Assembly: GCA_014650415.1 (NCBI GenBank)
Contig: BMUX01000007.1
Coordinates: 249,761 to 313,760 of the forward strand
Direction: 5' to 3'
From: Streptomyces spiroverticillatus
GTDB lineage: Bacteria; Actinomycetota; Actinomycetes; Streptomycetales; Streptomycetaceae
DNA length: 64,000 nucleotides
Shown: positions 53,577 to 63,431 of the stretch, in pieces
How positions within the stretch are numbered: position 1 is the stretch's first letter
Layout: the number at the start of each line of letters is the position of its first letter
Translations under genes and position numbers: made by a program
Notes under the pieces: generated by a model
Seen by the model: only the letters and a program-made list of their open reading frames with translations
Database searches by the model: none
Told to the model about the DNA's origin: nothing

Positions 53577-53996
53577 TCAGCTGCTGAGGAGCTGCGCCAG
53601 ATCCTGGTCGACGTCCAGATAACGGTGCTCCGTGCCCGCCGGAACCAGCTCCAGCGTCTGCTTCAGGAAGCGCCGCAGCTCGGCCGTGCGGATGTGCACC
53701 ATGGCCACGCCCTCCGTCGCGTGCAGCTCCAGCACGGTCCGCCCGTACCCGTACGGCCGCAGCTGTACGTCGCCGACGCCGGCCGCTTCGTCGAGACCGG
53801 AGGTCAGCAGCTCCCGCGCGAATGTCCACACGACCTCTACGCCTTCCAGCGTTGCCGGGGGCGGGAAGGTCATGTGCACGGCAAAGGGGTCCGTGCGGTC
53901 GTAGCTGAGCGTCGCGGGGACGTTCTCCAGCTGCGGCGCGGAAGAAATCAGACGGGCCTGTACGGCCTGCTCGATGACGGTGGACAAGGCCAGCAC
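53577..53996 (-). CDS. SsgA-like sporulation/cell division protein (SALP)
   Basis: 139 residues matching the SALP pattern: LSYDRTDPFAVHMTFPPPA (about 30-48), VVWTFARELLTSGLDEAAGVGDV (about 55-77), VLELHATEGVAMVHIRTAEL and the close RFLKQTLELVPAGTEHRYLD. SALPs steer septum placement and peptidoglycan maturation during Streptomyces sporulation. Which paralogue it is cannot be told. GTG 53996 and TTG 53987 are both possible; the latter has better spacing to GAGAGG. Confidence 0.88.
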   Translation of the reverse strand: MLALSTVIEQAVQARLISSAPQLENVPATLSYDRTDPFAVHMTFPPPATLEGVEVVWTFARELLTSGLDEAAGVGDVQLRPYGYGRTVLELHATEGVAMVHIRTAELRRFLKQTLELVPAGTEHRYLDVDQDLAQLLSS

Positions 53997-54105
53997 CTCT
54001 CATGCTCGGTGGATGCGTCCTGCCGTCCGAAAAGACGTCGGAACGCGCGAATCCGTGCACACGAACCGTGCGTGACCTGCGTCACCCACGTCCGGTGCCG
54101 CAAGA

Positions 54106-54540
54106 TCACGTCGTGCCGCAGACACCTGCGTGGTCGCAGTACGGCTGGTTCCCGCTGGCACCGCAGCCACACAGCATCGCCCGTGTCTCGTCGTGGGGAC
54201 CCTGTGAACCGTCGACCCTCAGATCTCCTCTGACGAACAACTGCCCCACCGCATTCCGGGTGATCACCGTGGGGTGCTCGCCCGTCTCCGCCGGTCCGTC
54301 GTGCAACCGGTACTGGAGCGCGCCGCTCGGGCATCGCCGGACCACCTCGGAGACCAGCTCCGGGGGAGCCGCGTCGGGGGTGATCCACGGGCGTTTCTGC
54401 AGGTCGAAGACCTCCGGCAGCCCGCGCACGCATTCGGCGGCGTGCAGACAGCGGCCGGGCCGGAAGGTGACGTCCACCTTCTCGCCCCGGTACTCCTTCT
54501 CGCTCCGGTGTTCCTTCTCCTTCGGCGCCTGCTCGCCCAT
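54106..54540 (-). CDS. two-domain iron-sulfur protein (YjdI-type plus CDGSH)
   Basis: 144 residues. The N-terminal part (FRPGRCLHAAECVRGLPEVF, RRCPSGALQYRL) is the divergent 4Fe-4S mono-cluster fold of YjdI. The C-terminal part (RAMLCGCGASGNQPYCDHAG) is a CDGSH-type motif carrying the CxC..C..H ligands of a 2Fe-2S cluster. It likely acts in electron transfer or redox sensing. The gene sits 13 bp after the small acetyltransferase gene, matching the common yjdI-yjdJ pairing. Confidence 0.85.
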   Translation of the reverse strand: MGEQAPKEKEHRSEKEYRGEKVDVTFRPGRCLHAAECVRGLPEVFDLQKRPWITPDAAPPELVSEVVRRCPSGALQYRLHDGPAETGEHPTVITRNAVGQLFVRGDLRVDGSQGPHDETRAMLCGCGASGNQPYCDHAGVCGTT

Positions 54541-54553
54541 GGGCCGGCCCTCC

Positions 54554-54862
54554 TCAGTCCGTGACCGAGCTGCGGCTCTGGTACAGCAGGTCCGCGTACT
54601 CCGGATGGCGCTGGATCCAGCCCGCGTAGAAGGGGCAGACCGCCAGCACCCGCAGCCCCTCGGCGCGGGCCGCGTCCAGGGACTCCCGGACGAGGGCGGC
54701 GCCCACGCCCTGTCCCTCGTTGGCGGGCTCGACCTCGGTGTGCACGAACGCGATCAGTTCCGGCGTACGGATGTACTGGGCGATGCCCGCGACCTTCTCG
54801 GCCCCGTCCACCCGCGCCTCGTACCGACCGGACTCCCGTGCGTCGACGACGTCGACTGCCAT
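54554..54862 (-). CDS. YjdJ-type small GNAT acetyltransferase
   Basis: 102 residues. The acetyl-CoA-binding motif EGQGVGAALVRESLDAARAE (about 52-71), ELIAFVHTEVEP and VLAVCPFYAGWIQRHPEYADL identify the minimal GCN5-like family that occurs beside YjdI iron-sulfur proteins. Substrate unknown. ATG 54862 follows GAGG. It is the first gene of the pair with the iron-sulfur protein gene. Confidence 0.85.
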   Translation of the reverse strand: MAVDVVDARESGRYEARVDGAEKVAGIAQYIRTPELIAFVHTEVEPANEGQGVGAALVRESLDAARAEGLRVLAVCPFYAGWIQRHPEYADLLYQSRSSVTD

Positions 54863-54956
54863 CTCATCGCCTCCTCGGCTCTGAGCCCACCATAGGAACG
54901 GGTGCCCCGGCCCGCACTCTGGACGGCAGCAGTCCGGTGGGCTAGCTTCCAGCGCC

Positions 54957-56069
54957 ATGAGGGGTATGGGGAAGACGAGACGAATGATGGCCGTGGGACT
55001 GAGTGCCGCGGCGGTGGCCGCCGCACTGGGCTCCGTACCGGCACAGGCCGCACCGTCGGCACCGGCACCGACACCGGCAGACCGCGCGCACGCGCCCGCC
55101 GGGTGGCGGCTGGGGAACACCGGAGTCACGGACGTACGGTTCCGGGGCCTGGCCGCGGTGGACCGGCACACGGCGTGGGTGGCGGGCTCCAAGGGCACCG
55201 TGCTGCGCACCGCCGACGGGGGCCGCACCTGGCGCAACGTCTCCCCGCCGGGAGCGGGCGAGCTGGAGCTCCGTGACGTCGAGGCCTTCGACGGGCGGCG
55301 CGCGGTGGTGCTGGCGATCGGCGAGGGAGAGGCGTCGCGGACGTACCGCACCGAAGACGGCGGCCGCACCTGGACCGAGACCTTCCGCAACCCCGACCCC
55401 AAGGCCTTCTACGACTGCCTCACCTTCTTCGACAGCCGCAACGGGCTGGCGATGAGCGACCCCGTCGACGGCAAGTTCCGGATCCTCTCGACCTCCAACG
55501 GCGGCAAGTCCTGGAAGGTCCTCCCGAACAAGGGCATGCCGGAGGCCCTGCCGGGCGAGGCGGGCTTCGCGGCCTCGGGTCAGTGCCTGGTGAGCAACGG
55601 CTCGCGGGACGTGTGGCTGACCACCGGCGGGGCCTCGCGCGGCCGGATCCTGCACTCCGCCGACCGGGGGCTGACCTGGAAGGCCACCGACGTGTCCATC
55701 CCGGCGGGCGATCCGGCCCGGGGCGTGTTCGGCGTGGCCTTCCGCGACCGTTCGCACGGCATCGCGGTCGGCGGCGACTACCGCGCGGGCCAGGCGTCGC
55801 CGCAGGCGGCCGCGCTGACCGGGGACGGGGGCCGCACGTGGAAGGCGTCCGCGGTGCCGCCGGCGGAGTACCGCTCGGGGGTCACCTGGCTGCCCCACTC
55901 GCGCTCGATCGCGCTGGCGGTGGGGCCGACGGGCACGGACGTGACGCTGAACGCGGGGCGCTCGTGGCGGAAGATCGACACGGGCTCGTACGACACGGTG
56001 TCGTGCACGGCGGACTTCGGCTGCTGGGCATCCGGCGAGAAGGGCCGGGTCGCCCGACTGGAGTTCTGA
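54957..56069 (+). CDS. secreted BNR/Asp-box repeat beta-propeller protein
   Basis: 370 residues with a signal peptide (RRMMAVGLSAAAVAAALGSV, AQA cleavage near 32). At least six Asp-box-like repeats follow: TADGGRTW, TEDGGRTW, TSNGGKSW, SADRGLTW, TGDGGRTW and LNAGRSW. This is the Ycf48/photosystem-stability or sialidase-like propeller scaffold. No sialidase active-site set was found, so it is probably non-enzymatic. ATG 54957 or 54963 are possible starts. Confidence 0.82.
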   Translation: MRGMGKTRRMMAVGLSAAAVAAALGSVPAQAAPSAPAPTPADRAHAPAGWRLGNTGVTDVRFRGLAAVDRHTAWVAGSKGTVLRTADGGRTWRNVSPPGAGELELRDVEAFDGRRAVVLAIGEGEASRTYRTEDGGRTWTETFRNPDPKAFYDCLTFFDSRNGLAMSDPVDGKFRILSTSNGGKSWKVLPNKGMPEALPGEAGFAASGQCLVSNGSRDVWLTTGGASRGRILHSADRGLTWKATDVSIPAGDPARGVFGVAFRDRSHGIAVGGDYRAGQASPQAAALTGDGGRTWKASAVPPAEYRSGVTWLPHSRSIALAVGPTGTDVTLNAGRSWRKIDTGSYDTVSCTADFGCWASGEKGRVARLEF

Positions 56070-56086
56070 CCCCTGCTCGCGCAGTT

Positions 56087-56112
56087 CCCCGCGCCCCTTC
56101 AGGGGCGCGGGG
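56087..56112. terminator. 12-bp-stem hairpin inside a common Streptomyces repeat
   Basis: CCCCGCGCCCCT-TC-AGGGGCGCGGGG lies between convergent genes and is preceded by CTCGCGCAGTT, together the widespread Streptomyces intergenic element. It likely terminates both transcripts. Confidence 0.75.
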
Positions 56113-56134
56113 CGGGCCGTCCCGACGGCCCCCC

Positions 56135-56434
56135 TCAGGCGACCGGCGCCTCGCGGTAAGCCTCCAGGCCCGGCGCCGTCTTCGTCGCGACGAACTCCGT
56201 GATCCGGTACGCGCAGACGCCGCCCGTCACGAAGGGATCCGCCGCCGTCACGGCCTCGATGGCGGCCCGTGACGGCGCCACCGCCAGCAGCACCCCGCCG
56301 TCCCTCGGCCGCTTGCGCCCCGACGCGAGGACGACCCCCGCCTCGTACTGCGCGTCCAACCACGCCACGTGATCGGTCATCAGCGCATCCACCTGCTCGA
56401 CGGGCGCGGTGTAGGTCAATTCGAGTACGAACAT
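56135..56434 (-). CDS. YciI-family protein
   Basis: 99 residues: FVLELTYTAPVEQVDALMTD, the conserved His in HVAWLDAQYEAGVVLASG, then GGVLLAVAPSRAAIEAVTAADPF (in part) and ITEFVATK. YciI proteins have a ferredoxin-like fold with a His-Asp pair and unclear activity. ATG 56434 is chosen; the divergent endonuclease V gene starts 57 bp away. Confidence 0.85.
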   Translation of the reverse strand: MFVLELTYTAPVEQVDALMTDHVAWLDAQYEAGVVLASGRKRPRDGGVLLAVAPSRAAIEAVTAADPFVTGGVCAYRITEFVATKTAPGLEAYREAPVA

Positions 56435-56490
56435 GATCACCACCCTACCGAGGCCCACTGTCAGACCCACGTCCTACAGTGGCGAGCACG

Positions 56491-57195
56491 ATGAACGACG
56501 TACCGAACCGCGTACCGAGCCACGCCCCGCTCGACGCCGCCACCGCCCGCTCCGTCCAGGACGAACTCCGCTCCCGGGTCGTCCTCGACGAGAGCGGACC
56601 GACGCCCGGCACCGGCCATGTCACCGGCGTCGACGTGGCGTACGACGACGAGCGCGACGTCGTCGTGGCCGCCGCCGTGGTCCTCGACGCGGCGACGCTG
56701 ACCACGATCGAGGAGGTCACGGCCACCGGCCGCGTGGAGTTCCCGTACGTACCCGGCCTGCTGGCCTTCCGCGAGATCCCGACGGTCCTGGCGGCGCTGG
56801 AGCGGCTCACCGCCGACCCCGGTCTCGTCGTCTGCGACGGGTACGGGCAGGCGCACCCGCGCCGCTTCGGCCTCGCCAGTCACCTCGGCGTGCTGACCGG
56901 CCTGCCCACCCTGGGCGTCGCGAAGAACCCGTTCACCTTCACGTACGAGCAACCGGGCCCCGCCCGCGGCGATTCCTCCCCGCTGCTGGACACGGTCGAC
57001 GGCGCCGAGGTCGGCCGCGCCCTGCGCACGCAGCCCGGCGTGAAGCCGGTTTTCGTCTCCGTCGGCCACCGGATATCGCTGGACAACGCCTGCGCGCACA
57101 CGCTGCACCTGGCCGCCTCGTACCGCCAGCCGGAGACCACCCGCCTCGCGGACTCCCTGTGCAGACGCGCCCTGGCACAGGCAACAGGCCTGTAA
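56491..57195 (+). CDS. nfi: endonuclease V
   Basis: 234 residues. The metal-binding Asp is in VTGVDVAYDDER (about 43-54). The wedge region FPYVPGLLAFREIPTVLAAL (about 85-104), VCDGYGQAHPRRFGLASHLG (second acidic residue), TLGVAKNPF and SVGHRISLDNA complete the family set. It nicks DNA (or RNA) next to deoxyinosine. ATG 56491 or GTG 56479 are possible starts. It is divergent from the YciI gene. Confidence 0.9.
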   Translation: MNDVPNRVPSHAPLDAATARSVQDELRSRVVLDESGPTPGTGHVTGVDVAYDDERDVVVAAAVVLDAATLTTIEEVTATGRVEFPYVPGLLAFREIPTVLAALERLTADPGLVVCDGYGQAHPRRFGLASHLGVLTGLPTLGVAKNPFTFTYEQPGPARGDSSPLLDTVDGAEVGRALRTQPGVKPVFVSVGHRISLDNACAHTLHLAASYRQPETTRLADSLCRRALAQATGL

Positions 57196-57247
57196 CTGAG
57201 TACTTGTACGGATGTTGAAAACGAATTCCCGGGACAGGGTGACCACC

Positions 57248-57430
57248 ATGAGCATCAGCACGAGCGCACAGACCGCCCCCGCCCCTGCCCCCGCCGAGTA
57301 CTTCGAGTCCGTCACCGTCCACCGTGCCGGACGCAAGCTGGCGGTGACGATGTTCGTCAGCGTGCTGGCGATGGTCGGCTGGACGGTCGGCATGATCTAC
57401 ACGATCTCCGGCTGGATATCCGGGCACTGA
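57248..57430 (+). CDS. small single-pass membrane protein
   Basis: 60 residues. Thr/Pro/Ala-rich start, then KLAVTMFVSVLAMVGWTVGM with a hydrophobic continuation to the C-terminus: one helix, possibly two. ATG 57248 has AGGG nine bases upstream; an earlier ATG at 57212 is less likely. It follows the endonuclease V gene. Function unknown. Confidence 0.6.
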   Translation: MSISTSAQTAPAPAPAEYFESVTVHRAGRKLAVTMFVSVLAMVGWTVGMIYTISGWISGH

Positions 57431-57448
57431 CCGCGCCCGGACCACCCA

Positions 57449-57488
57449 CACGCACACCCGTCTACCGCCACGCACACCCGTCTACCGC
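57449..57488. repeat. 20-bp tandem duplication
   Basis: CACGCACACCCGTCTACCGC occurs twice head to tail between convergent genes. The second copy includes the stop codon of the minus-strand gene. Confidence 0.7.
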
Positions 57489-58657
57489 ACCGCCGCCACC
57501 CGGAACCGGATCCCCGCCTCCTGCAACCGCTCCACCAGCGCGTCGCCCATCGCCACCGCCGGGGTCACCTGCCCCGCCGTCTGCGGCAGTTCGTCGAAGG
57601 CCAGCGAGAGCGCCGCCTCCGCGAGGATCTTCGCGGTCTCCCCGTACCCGGGGTCCCCGCCCGACACCTCCGTGTACACGCGCCGCCCGCCGCCCTCGCC
57701 GACGAACCGCACGGAGAACCAGCTCTTCGCCCGCAGCTCCTCGTCCGGCCCCGTCCCCGGTGCGACCAGCGAGCCCAGCCACCGCCGCGCCGCCGGCACC
57801 TGCGCCAGCGCGACCACCGAGGTCACCGCCGCCGCCCCGCCCACCGCGACCGGCAGCCACTTCACCGCCGCGAAGTGCCGGTAGCGGAAGTCCGGACCGT
57901 ACCGCTCCAGCGCGGCGGCCGACCGCTCCACCACCTGCGCGTCGATCGTCGGCAACGGCAGCGCCCACGCGCCGAGTTCACCGTTGCGGTGCGGCGCCCC
58001 CAGCGAGGCCCGGGCCCGCCGCCCGCCCTCGGGGCGCGGCTCGGCCTCGTGCCGCTCCCGCGCCGCCCGCATCATCTGCCGCCCGCGCCCCATCGCCCCC
58101 AGCGCGGAGGCGAACGTACCCCCGGAGAAGCGCGCACCGGTGCGCACGAAACCGTCCACCCGCAGCGGCACCCCCTCCGGCAGCTGCCGCACGGTGAAGT
58201 ACGCGCCCAGGTCGTGCGGTACGGAGTCGAAGCCGCAGGAGTGGATCAGCCGCGCCCCGCTGCGGCGGGCCACCGCGTCGTACCCCAGGTACATCCGGTC
58301 CACGAACTCCGGCTCGCCCGCCAGGTCCAGGTAGTCGGTGCCCGCCTCCGCACACGCGGCCACCAGACCCTCGCCGTGCTGGAGGTAGGGGCCGACCGTC
58401 GTCGCCAACACCCGGGTGCTGCGCGCCAGTTCGCGCAGGGCGTCCGTGTCGGCAGAGTCGGCCTGCACCAACGGCAGTTCCGCGCAGGGGGGATGGGACT
58501 TCGCCAGCCGCTCCCGCAGCCGCTCCAGCTTCGTCAGGCTGCGGCCCGCGAGGGCCCATCGGCAGTCGGCCGGCGCATGCTCGGCCAGGTAGGCGGCGGT
58601 GAGTTCGCCCACGAAGCCGCTCGCTCCGAAAAGCACGATGTCGTACGGACGCGGCAT
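57482..58657 (-). CDS. saccharopine dehydrogenase-like / trans-acting enoyl reductase protein
   Basis: 391 residues. The NAD(P) motif DIVLFGASGFVGELTAAYL (6-24) starts a Rossmann domain with WALAGRSLTKLERLRERL; HGEGLVAACAEAGTDYLDLA and IHSCGFDSVPHDLGAYF are typical of the family. A membrane-associated helix near 285 (AVGGAAAVTSVVALAQV) fits the mycobacterial trans-acting enoyl reductases of lipid synthesis. The substrate is not known. It is divergent from the beta-oxidation operon, with a palindromic site between. Confidence 0.85.
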   Translation of the reverse strand: MPRPYDIVLFGASGFVGELTAAYLAEHAPADCRWALAGRSLTKLERLRERLAKSHPPCAELPLVQADSADTDALRELARSTRVLATTVGPYLQHGEGLVAACAEAGTDYLDLAGEPEFVDRMYLGYDAVARRSGARLIHSCGFDSVPHDLGAYFTVRQLPEGVPLRVDGFVRTGARFSGGTFASALGAMGRGRQMMRAARERHEAEPRPEGGRRARASLGAPHRNGELGAWALPLPTIDAQVVERSAAALERYGPDFRYRHFAAVKWLPVAVGGAAAVTSVVALAQVPAARRWLGSLVAPGTGPDEELRAKSWFSVRFVGEGGGRRVYTEVSGGDPGYGETAKILAEAALSLAFDELPQTAGQVTPAVAMGDALVERLQEAGIRFRVAAVR

Positions 58658-58693
58658 GCCGCTCCTCCAGGTGTCGGGTGCACGTACTCAGCA

Positions 58694-58713
58694 GGCTAAG
58701 CGCTCGCTTGGCC
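58694..58713. promoter_or_regulatory. 20-bp palindrome in the divergent fatty-acid gene promoter
   Basis: GGCTAAGCG-CT-CGCTTGGCC has one mismatched pair out of nine. It lies 37 bp from the reductase start and 78 bp before the CoA transferase ATG. Sequences with AAGCG..CGCTT cores are known TetR-type operators in actinobacterial acyl-CoA genes, so a TetR repressor is likely. Confidence 0.6.
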
Positions 58714-58790
58714 AAAGGGCTTGTGCAGAGTGGAACACGTTCTTAGCATCACTGCTGTTACATCAGTTGTGTCACAGTGCTGGGGGCTTG

Positions 58791-59948
58791 ATGGCAGGGA
58801 CAGCAGCAGGCACCGACGACAGGATCGCCCGGGGACCGCTCACCGGCGTGCGCGTGGTCGAACTGGCGGGCATCGGCCCAGGTCCGTTCGCCGCGATGTG
58901 CCTCGCCGACCTCGGCGCGGACGTCGTACGCGTGGACCGGCCGGGCGGCACGGCGCTCGCCGTCGACCCGGCGAAGGACCTCACCAACCGCGGAAAGCGC
59001 TCCGTACTCGTCAATCTGAAGGACCTACAAGGACCTGAACGGGTTCTCGATCTGGTCGAGCGCGCCGACATCCTCATCGAGGGTTACCGCCCCGGCGTCG
59101 CCGAACGCCTCGGTGTCGGCCCCGACGCCTGCCTCGCGCGCAATCCGAAGCTCGTGTACGGCCGGATGACCGGCTGGGGCCAGGACGGCCCCCTCGCCCA
59201 GCGTGCCGGGCACGACATCTCCTACCTCGCCCTCACCGGCACCCTCGGCATGATCGGCAGGGCCGACGAGCCCCCGACCGTCCCCGCCAACCTGGTCGGC
59301 GACTACGCGGGCGGCTCCCTCTACCTGGTGATCGGTGTCCTCGCCGCCCTCCAGCACGCCCGCACCCCACAAGGCACCGGCCAGGTCGTCGACGCGGCGA
59401 TCGTCGACGGCGCGAGCCACCTCGCCACCATGCTGCACGGCATGCTCGCCGCCGGCGGCTGGCAGGACCGGCGCGGGGCCAACCTGCTCGACGGCGGCTG
59501 CCCCTTCTACGGCACCTACGCCACCTCCGACGGCCAGTACATGGCGGTCGGCGCGCTGGAACCGCAGTTCTACGCCGAGTTCACCGGGCTGCTCGGCATC
59601 GCGGAGACCGCCCCCGACCGGGGCGATCTGGCCCGCTGGGGCGACCTGCGCGACACCATCGCCGCCCGCTTCAAGGAACGTACCCGCGAGGAGTGGACCG
59701 AGGTCTTCGCCGCCTCCGACGCCTGCGTGGCCCCGGTGCTGTCCATGCGCGAGGCCCCGCGCCACCCCCACCTCGCCGCCCGCGCCACCTACGTCGAGCA
59801 CGGCGGCGTCACCCAGCCCGCCCCCGCGCCCCGCTTCTCCGCCACCCCGGGCGCGATCCGCCGGGGGCCCGCACTGCCCGGGGCCGACACCGCCGAGGTG
59901 GCCGCCGACTGGGACGTACCGAATCTGACGAAGGGTGACACCGACTGA
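58791..59948 (+). CDS. CaiB/BaiF-family CoA transferase (alpha-methylacyl-CoA racemase-like)
   Basis: 385 residues of the class III CoA transferase family: GVRVVELAGIGPGPFAAMCL at the start, LGADVVRVDRPGG, GKRSVLVNLKD, the catalytic-Asp region AGHDISYLALTGTL and GTGQVVDAAIVDGASHLATM (in part). The pattern GxGPFAAM and the AGHDISY segment favour alpha-methylacyl-CoA racemase. That enzyme epimerises 2-methyl acyl-CoAs for beta-oxidation of branched chains. ATG 58791 follows GGGGG. It is the first gene of a five-gene operon. Confidence 0.88.
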   Translation: MAGTAAGTDDRIARGPLTGVRVVELAGIGPGPFAAMCLADLGADVVRVDRPGGTALAVDPAKDLTNRGKRSVLVNLKDLQGPERVLDLVERADILIEGYRPGVAERLGVGPDACLARNPKLVYGRMTGWGQDGPLAQRAGHDISYLALTGTLGMIGRADEPPTVPANLVGDYAGGSLYLVIGVLAALQHARTPQGTGQVVDAAIVDGASHLATMLHGMLAAGGWQDRRGANLLDGGCPFYGTYATSDGQYMAVGALEPQFYAEFTGLLGIAETAPDRGDLARWGDLRDTIAARFKERTREEWTEVFAASDACVAPVLSMREAPRHPHLAARATYVEHGGVTQPAPAPRFSATPGAIRRGPALPGADTAEVAADWDVPNLTKGDTD

Positions 59949-60973
59949 TGGAGATATCCGTCCCGTTGAGCTACGCGGGCGACCCCCGCGAGGGCTGCGA
60001 CCAGATCGCCGCGCTGGAGTCCGCCGGGCTCGACGCCGTCTGGGTCGCCGAGGCGTACGGCTTCGACTCGCCCACGATCATGGGCTACCTCGCCGCCCGC
60101 ACCACCCGCATGAAGATCGGTGCGGGCATCCTCAACGTCTACTCCCGCACCCCCGCCCTCATCGCCCAGACCGGCGCGGGCCTCGACGCGATCTCCGGCG
60201 GCCGGGCGCTGCTCGGGCTCGGCGCCTCGGGGCCGCAGGTGATCGAGGGGTGGCACGGCAAGCCGTACGACAAACCGTTGGGACGCACCCGCGAGACCGT
60301 CGAACTGTGCCGCCGCATCTGGAAGCGCGAGGTCATCGACCACCACGGCATCACCGACATGCCGCTCCCGAAGGAGAAGGGCGGCAAGCTGGGCAAGCCG
60401 CTCAAGATCCTCACCAAGCCCGTGCGCGACGAGATTCCCGTGTACGTCGCCTCGCTCGGCCCCGCCAACGTCGAGCTGACCGCCGAGATCGCCGACGGCT
60501 GGCTGCCCACCCTCTTCCTGCCCGAGAAGGCGGACGCGGTGTGGGGGAGTGCCCTCGCGGCCGGGCGGGCCAAGCGCGACCCCGCGCTCGGCCCGCTGCA
60601 GACCGTCGCGGGCGGCATCCTCGCCATCGGTGAAGACGCCGCAGCCGTACGGGACTTCGCCCGCCCGCAGATCGCCCTCTACGTCGGCGGCATGGGCGCC
60701 AAGGGCAAGAACTTCTACAACGACCTCGCCGTCGCCTACGGCTACGAGGAGGAGGCCGCCACGATCCAGGACCTCTACCTCCAGGGCAAGAAGAAGGAGG
60801 CGGAGGCGGCCGTCCCCGACGAGTTCTGCGAGCTCATGTCGCTGTGCGGGCCCGAGAGTTACGTCCGCGAGCGCGTCGAGGCCTTCCGGGCGGCGGGCGT
60901 CACGATGCTCAACGTCATTCCGGTCGGGCCCGAGCCCGCGAAGCTCATCGAGACCGTCAAGAACTGGCTCTGA
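59948..60973 (+). CDS. LLM-class F420-dependent oxidoreductase
   Basis: 341 residues with the luciferase-like barrel: ISVPLSYAGDPREGCDQIAALE, GLDAVWVAEAYGFDSPTIMG, MKIGAGILNVYSRTPALIAQ, LLGLGASGPQVIEGWHGKPY. These match F420-dependent N5,N10-methylene-tetrahydromethanopterin-reductase-like enzymes. Its place in a beta-oxidation operon suggests oxidation of an acyl-CoA or alcohol. ATG 59948 overlaps the CoA transferase stop (TGATG), so the genes are coupled. Confidence 0.88.
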   Translation: MEISVPLSYAGDPREGCDQIAALESAGLDAVWVAEAYGFDSPTIMGYLAARTTRMKIGAGILNVYSRTPALIAQTGAGLDAISGGRALLGLGASGPQVIEGWHGKPYDKPLGRTRETVELCRRIWKREVIDHHGITDMPLPKEKGGKLGKPLKILTKPVRDEIPVYVASLGPANVELTAEIADGWLPTLFLPEKADAVWGSALAAGRAKRDPALGPLQTVAGGILAIGEDAAAVRDFARPQIALYVGGMGAKGKNFYNDLAVAYGYEEEAATIQDLYLQGKKKEAEAAVPDEFCELMSLCGPESYVRERVEAFRAAGVTMLNVIPVGPEPAKLIETVKNWL

Positions 60974-60984
60974 AAGAGGGTGTC

Positions 60985-62130
60985 ATGATGAAGCGTCAGA
61001 TCTTCACGGCCGAGCACGAAGCCTTCCGCGAGACCGTCCGCACCTTCCTCGCGAAGGAAGTCCTCCCGCACCACGAGCAGTGGGAGAAGGACGGCATCGT
61101 CAGCCGCGAGGCCTGGCTCGCCGCCGGACGGCAGGGCCTGCTCGGGCTCGCCGTTCCCGAGGAGTACGGCGGCGGGGGCAACGCCGACTTCGTCTACAGC
61201 GCCGTACTGGCCGAGGAGTTCACCCGCGCCGGGGCCTCCGGGCTCGCCGTCGGCCTGCACAACGACATCATCGGCCCCTACCTGACCGACCTCTCCACCG
61301 ACGAGCAGAAGCGCCGCTGGCTGCCCGGCTTCTGCTCCGGCGAGACCATCACCGCCATCGCCATGACCGAGCCGGGCGCGGGCTCCGACCTCCAGGGCAT
61401 CCGCACCACCGCCGAGGACAAGGGCGACCACTGGCTGCTGAACGGCTCCAAGACGTTCATCTCCAACGGCATCCTCGCCGACCTGGTCATCGTCGTCGCG
61501 AAGACCTCCCCGGAGGGCGGCGCGAAGGGCCTCTCCCTGCTGGTGGTCGAGCGCGGAATGGACGGCTTCGAGCGCGGCCGCAACCTCGACAAGATCGGCC
61601 AGAAGGCCCAGGACACCGCCGAGTTGTTCTTCAACGACGTCAAGGTCCCCAAGGAGAACCTCCTCGGCGAGCTGAACGGCGCGTTCATCCACCTGATGAC
61701 CAACCTCGCCCAGGAACGCATGGGCATCGCGGTCGCCGCCATCGCCGCCGCCGAGTACCTGCTGGAGATCACCACCCAGTACGTCAAGGAACGCGAGGCG
61801 TTCGGCCGGCCGCTGGCCAAGCTCCAGCACATCCGCTTCGAGATCGCCGAGATGGCCACCGAGTGCGCCGTCACCCGTACGTTCCTCGACCGCTGCATCG
61901 TGGATCACAGAGACGGGCAACTCGACGCGGTCCACGCCTCCATGGCCAAGTGGTGGGCCACCGAACTCCAGAAGCGCGTCGCCGACCGCTGCCTCCAACT
62001 GCACGGCGGCTACGGCTACATGACCGAGTACCGGGTCGCCAAGGCCTTCACGGACGGCCGCATCCAGACCATCTACGGCGGCACGACCGAGATCATGAAG
62101 GAGATCATCGGCCGGTCCCTGCTGAGCTGA
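60985..62130 (+). CDS. acyl-CoA dehydrogenase
   Basis: 381 residues. Signature 1 AIAMTEPGAGSDLQGIRTTA (about 124-143), the FAD-contact GSKTFISNG, and the C-terminal QLHGGYGYMTEYRVAKAFTD and IYGGTTEIMKEIIGRSL are intact; the catalytic Glu is the one in GGTTEIMKE. It catalyses the first step of beta-oxidation. ATG 60985 has GAGGG at good distance. It starts 12 bp after the LLM gene. Confidence 0.92.
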   Translation: MMKRQIFTAEHEAFRETVRTFLAKEVLPHHEQWEKDGIVSREAWLAAGRQGLLGLAVPEEYGGGGNADFVYSAVLAEEFTRAGASGLAVGLHNDIIGPYLTDLSTDEQKRRWLPGFCSGETITAIAMTEPGAGSDLQGIRTTAEDKGDHWLLNGSKTFISNGILADLVIVVAKTSPEGGAKGLSLLVVERGMDGFERGRNLDKIGQKAQDTAELFFNDVKVPKENLLGELNGAFIHLMTNLAQERMGIAVAAIAAAEYLLEITTQYVKEREAFGRPLAKLQHIRFEIAEMATECAVTRTFLDRCIVDHRDGQLDAVHASMAKWWATELQKRVADRCLQLHGGYGYMTEYRVAKAFTDGRIQTIYGGTTEIMKEIIGRSLLS

Positions 62131-62175
62131 TCCAACTCCCTCACCACCGCGCACTTTTCCCGAAAGGCATTCGTC

Positions 62176-63390
<1,215 letters not shown>

Positions 63391-63431
63391 ATCTCGTCCC
63401 GCCCCGCCACCCTTTACGGAGAAGCCAGAAC

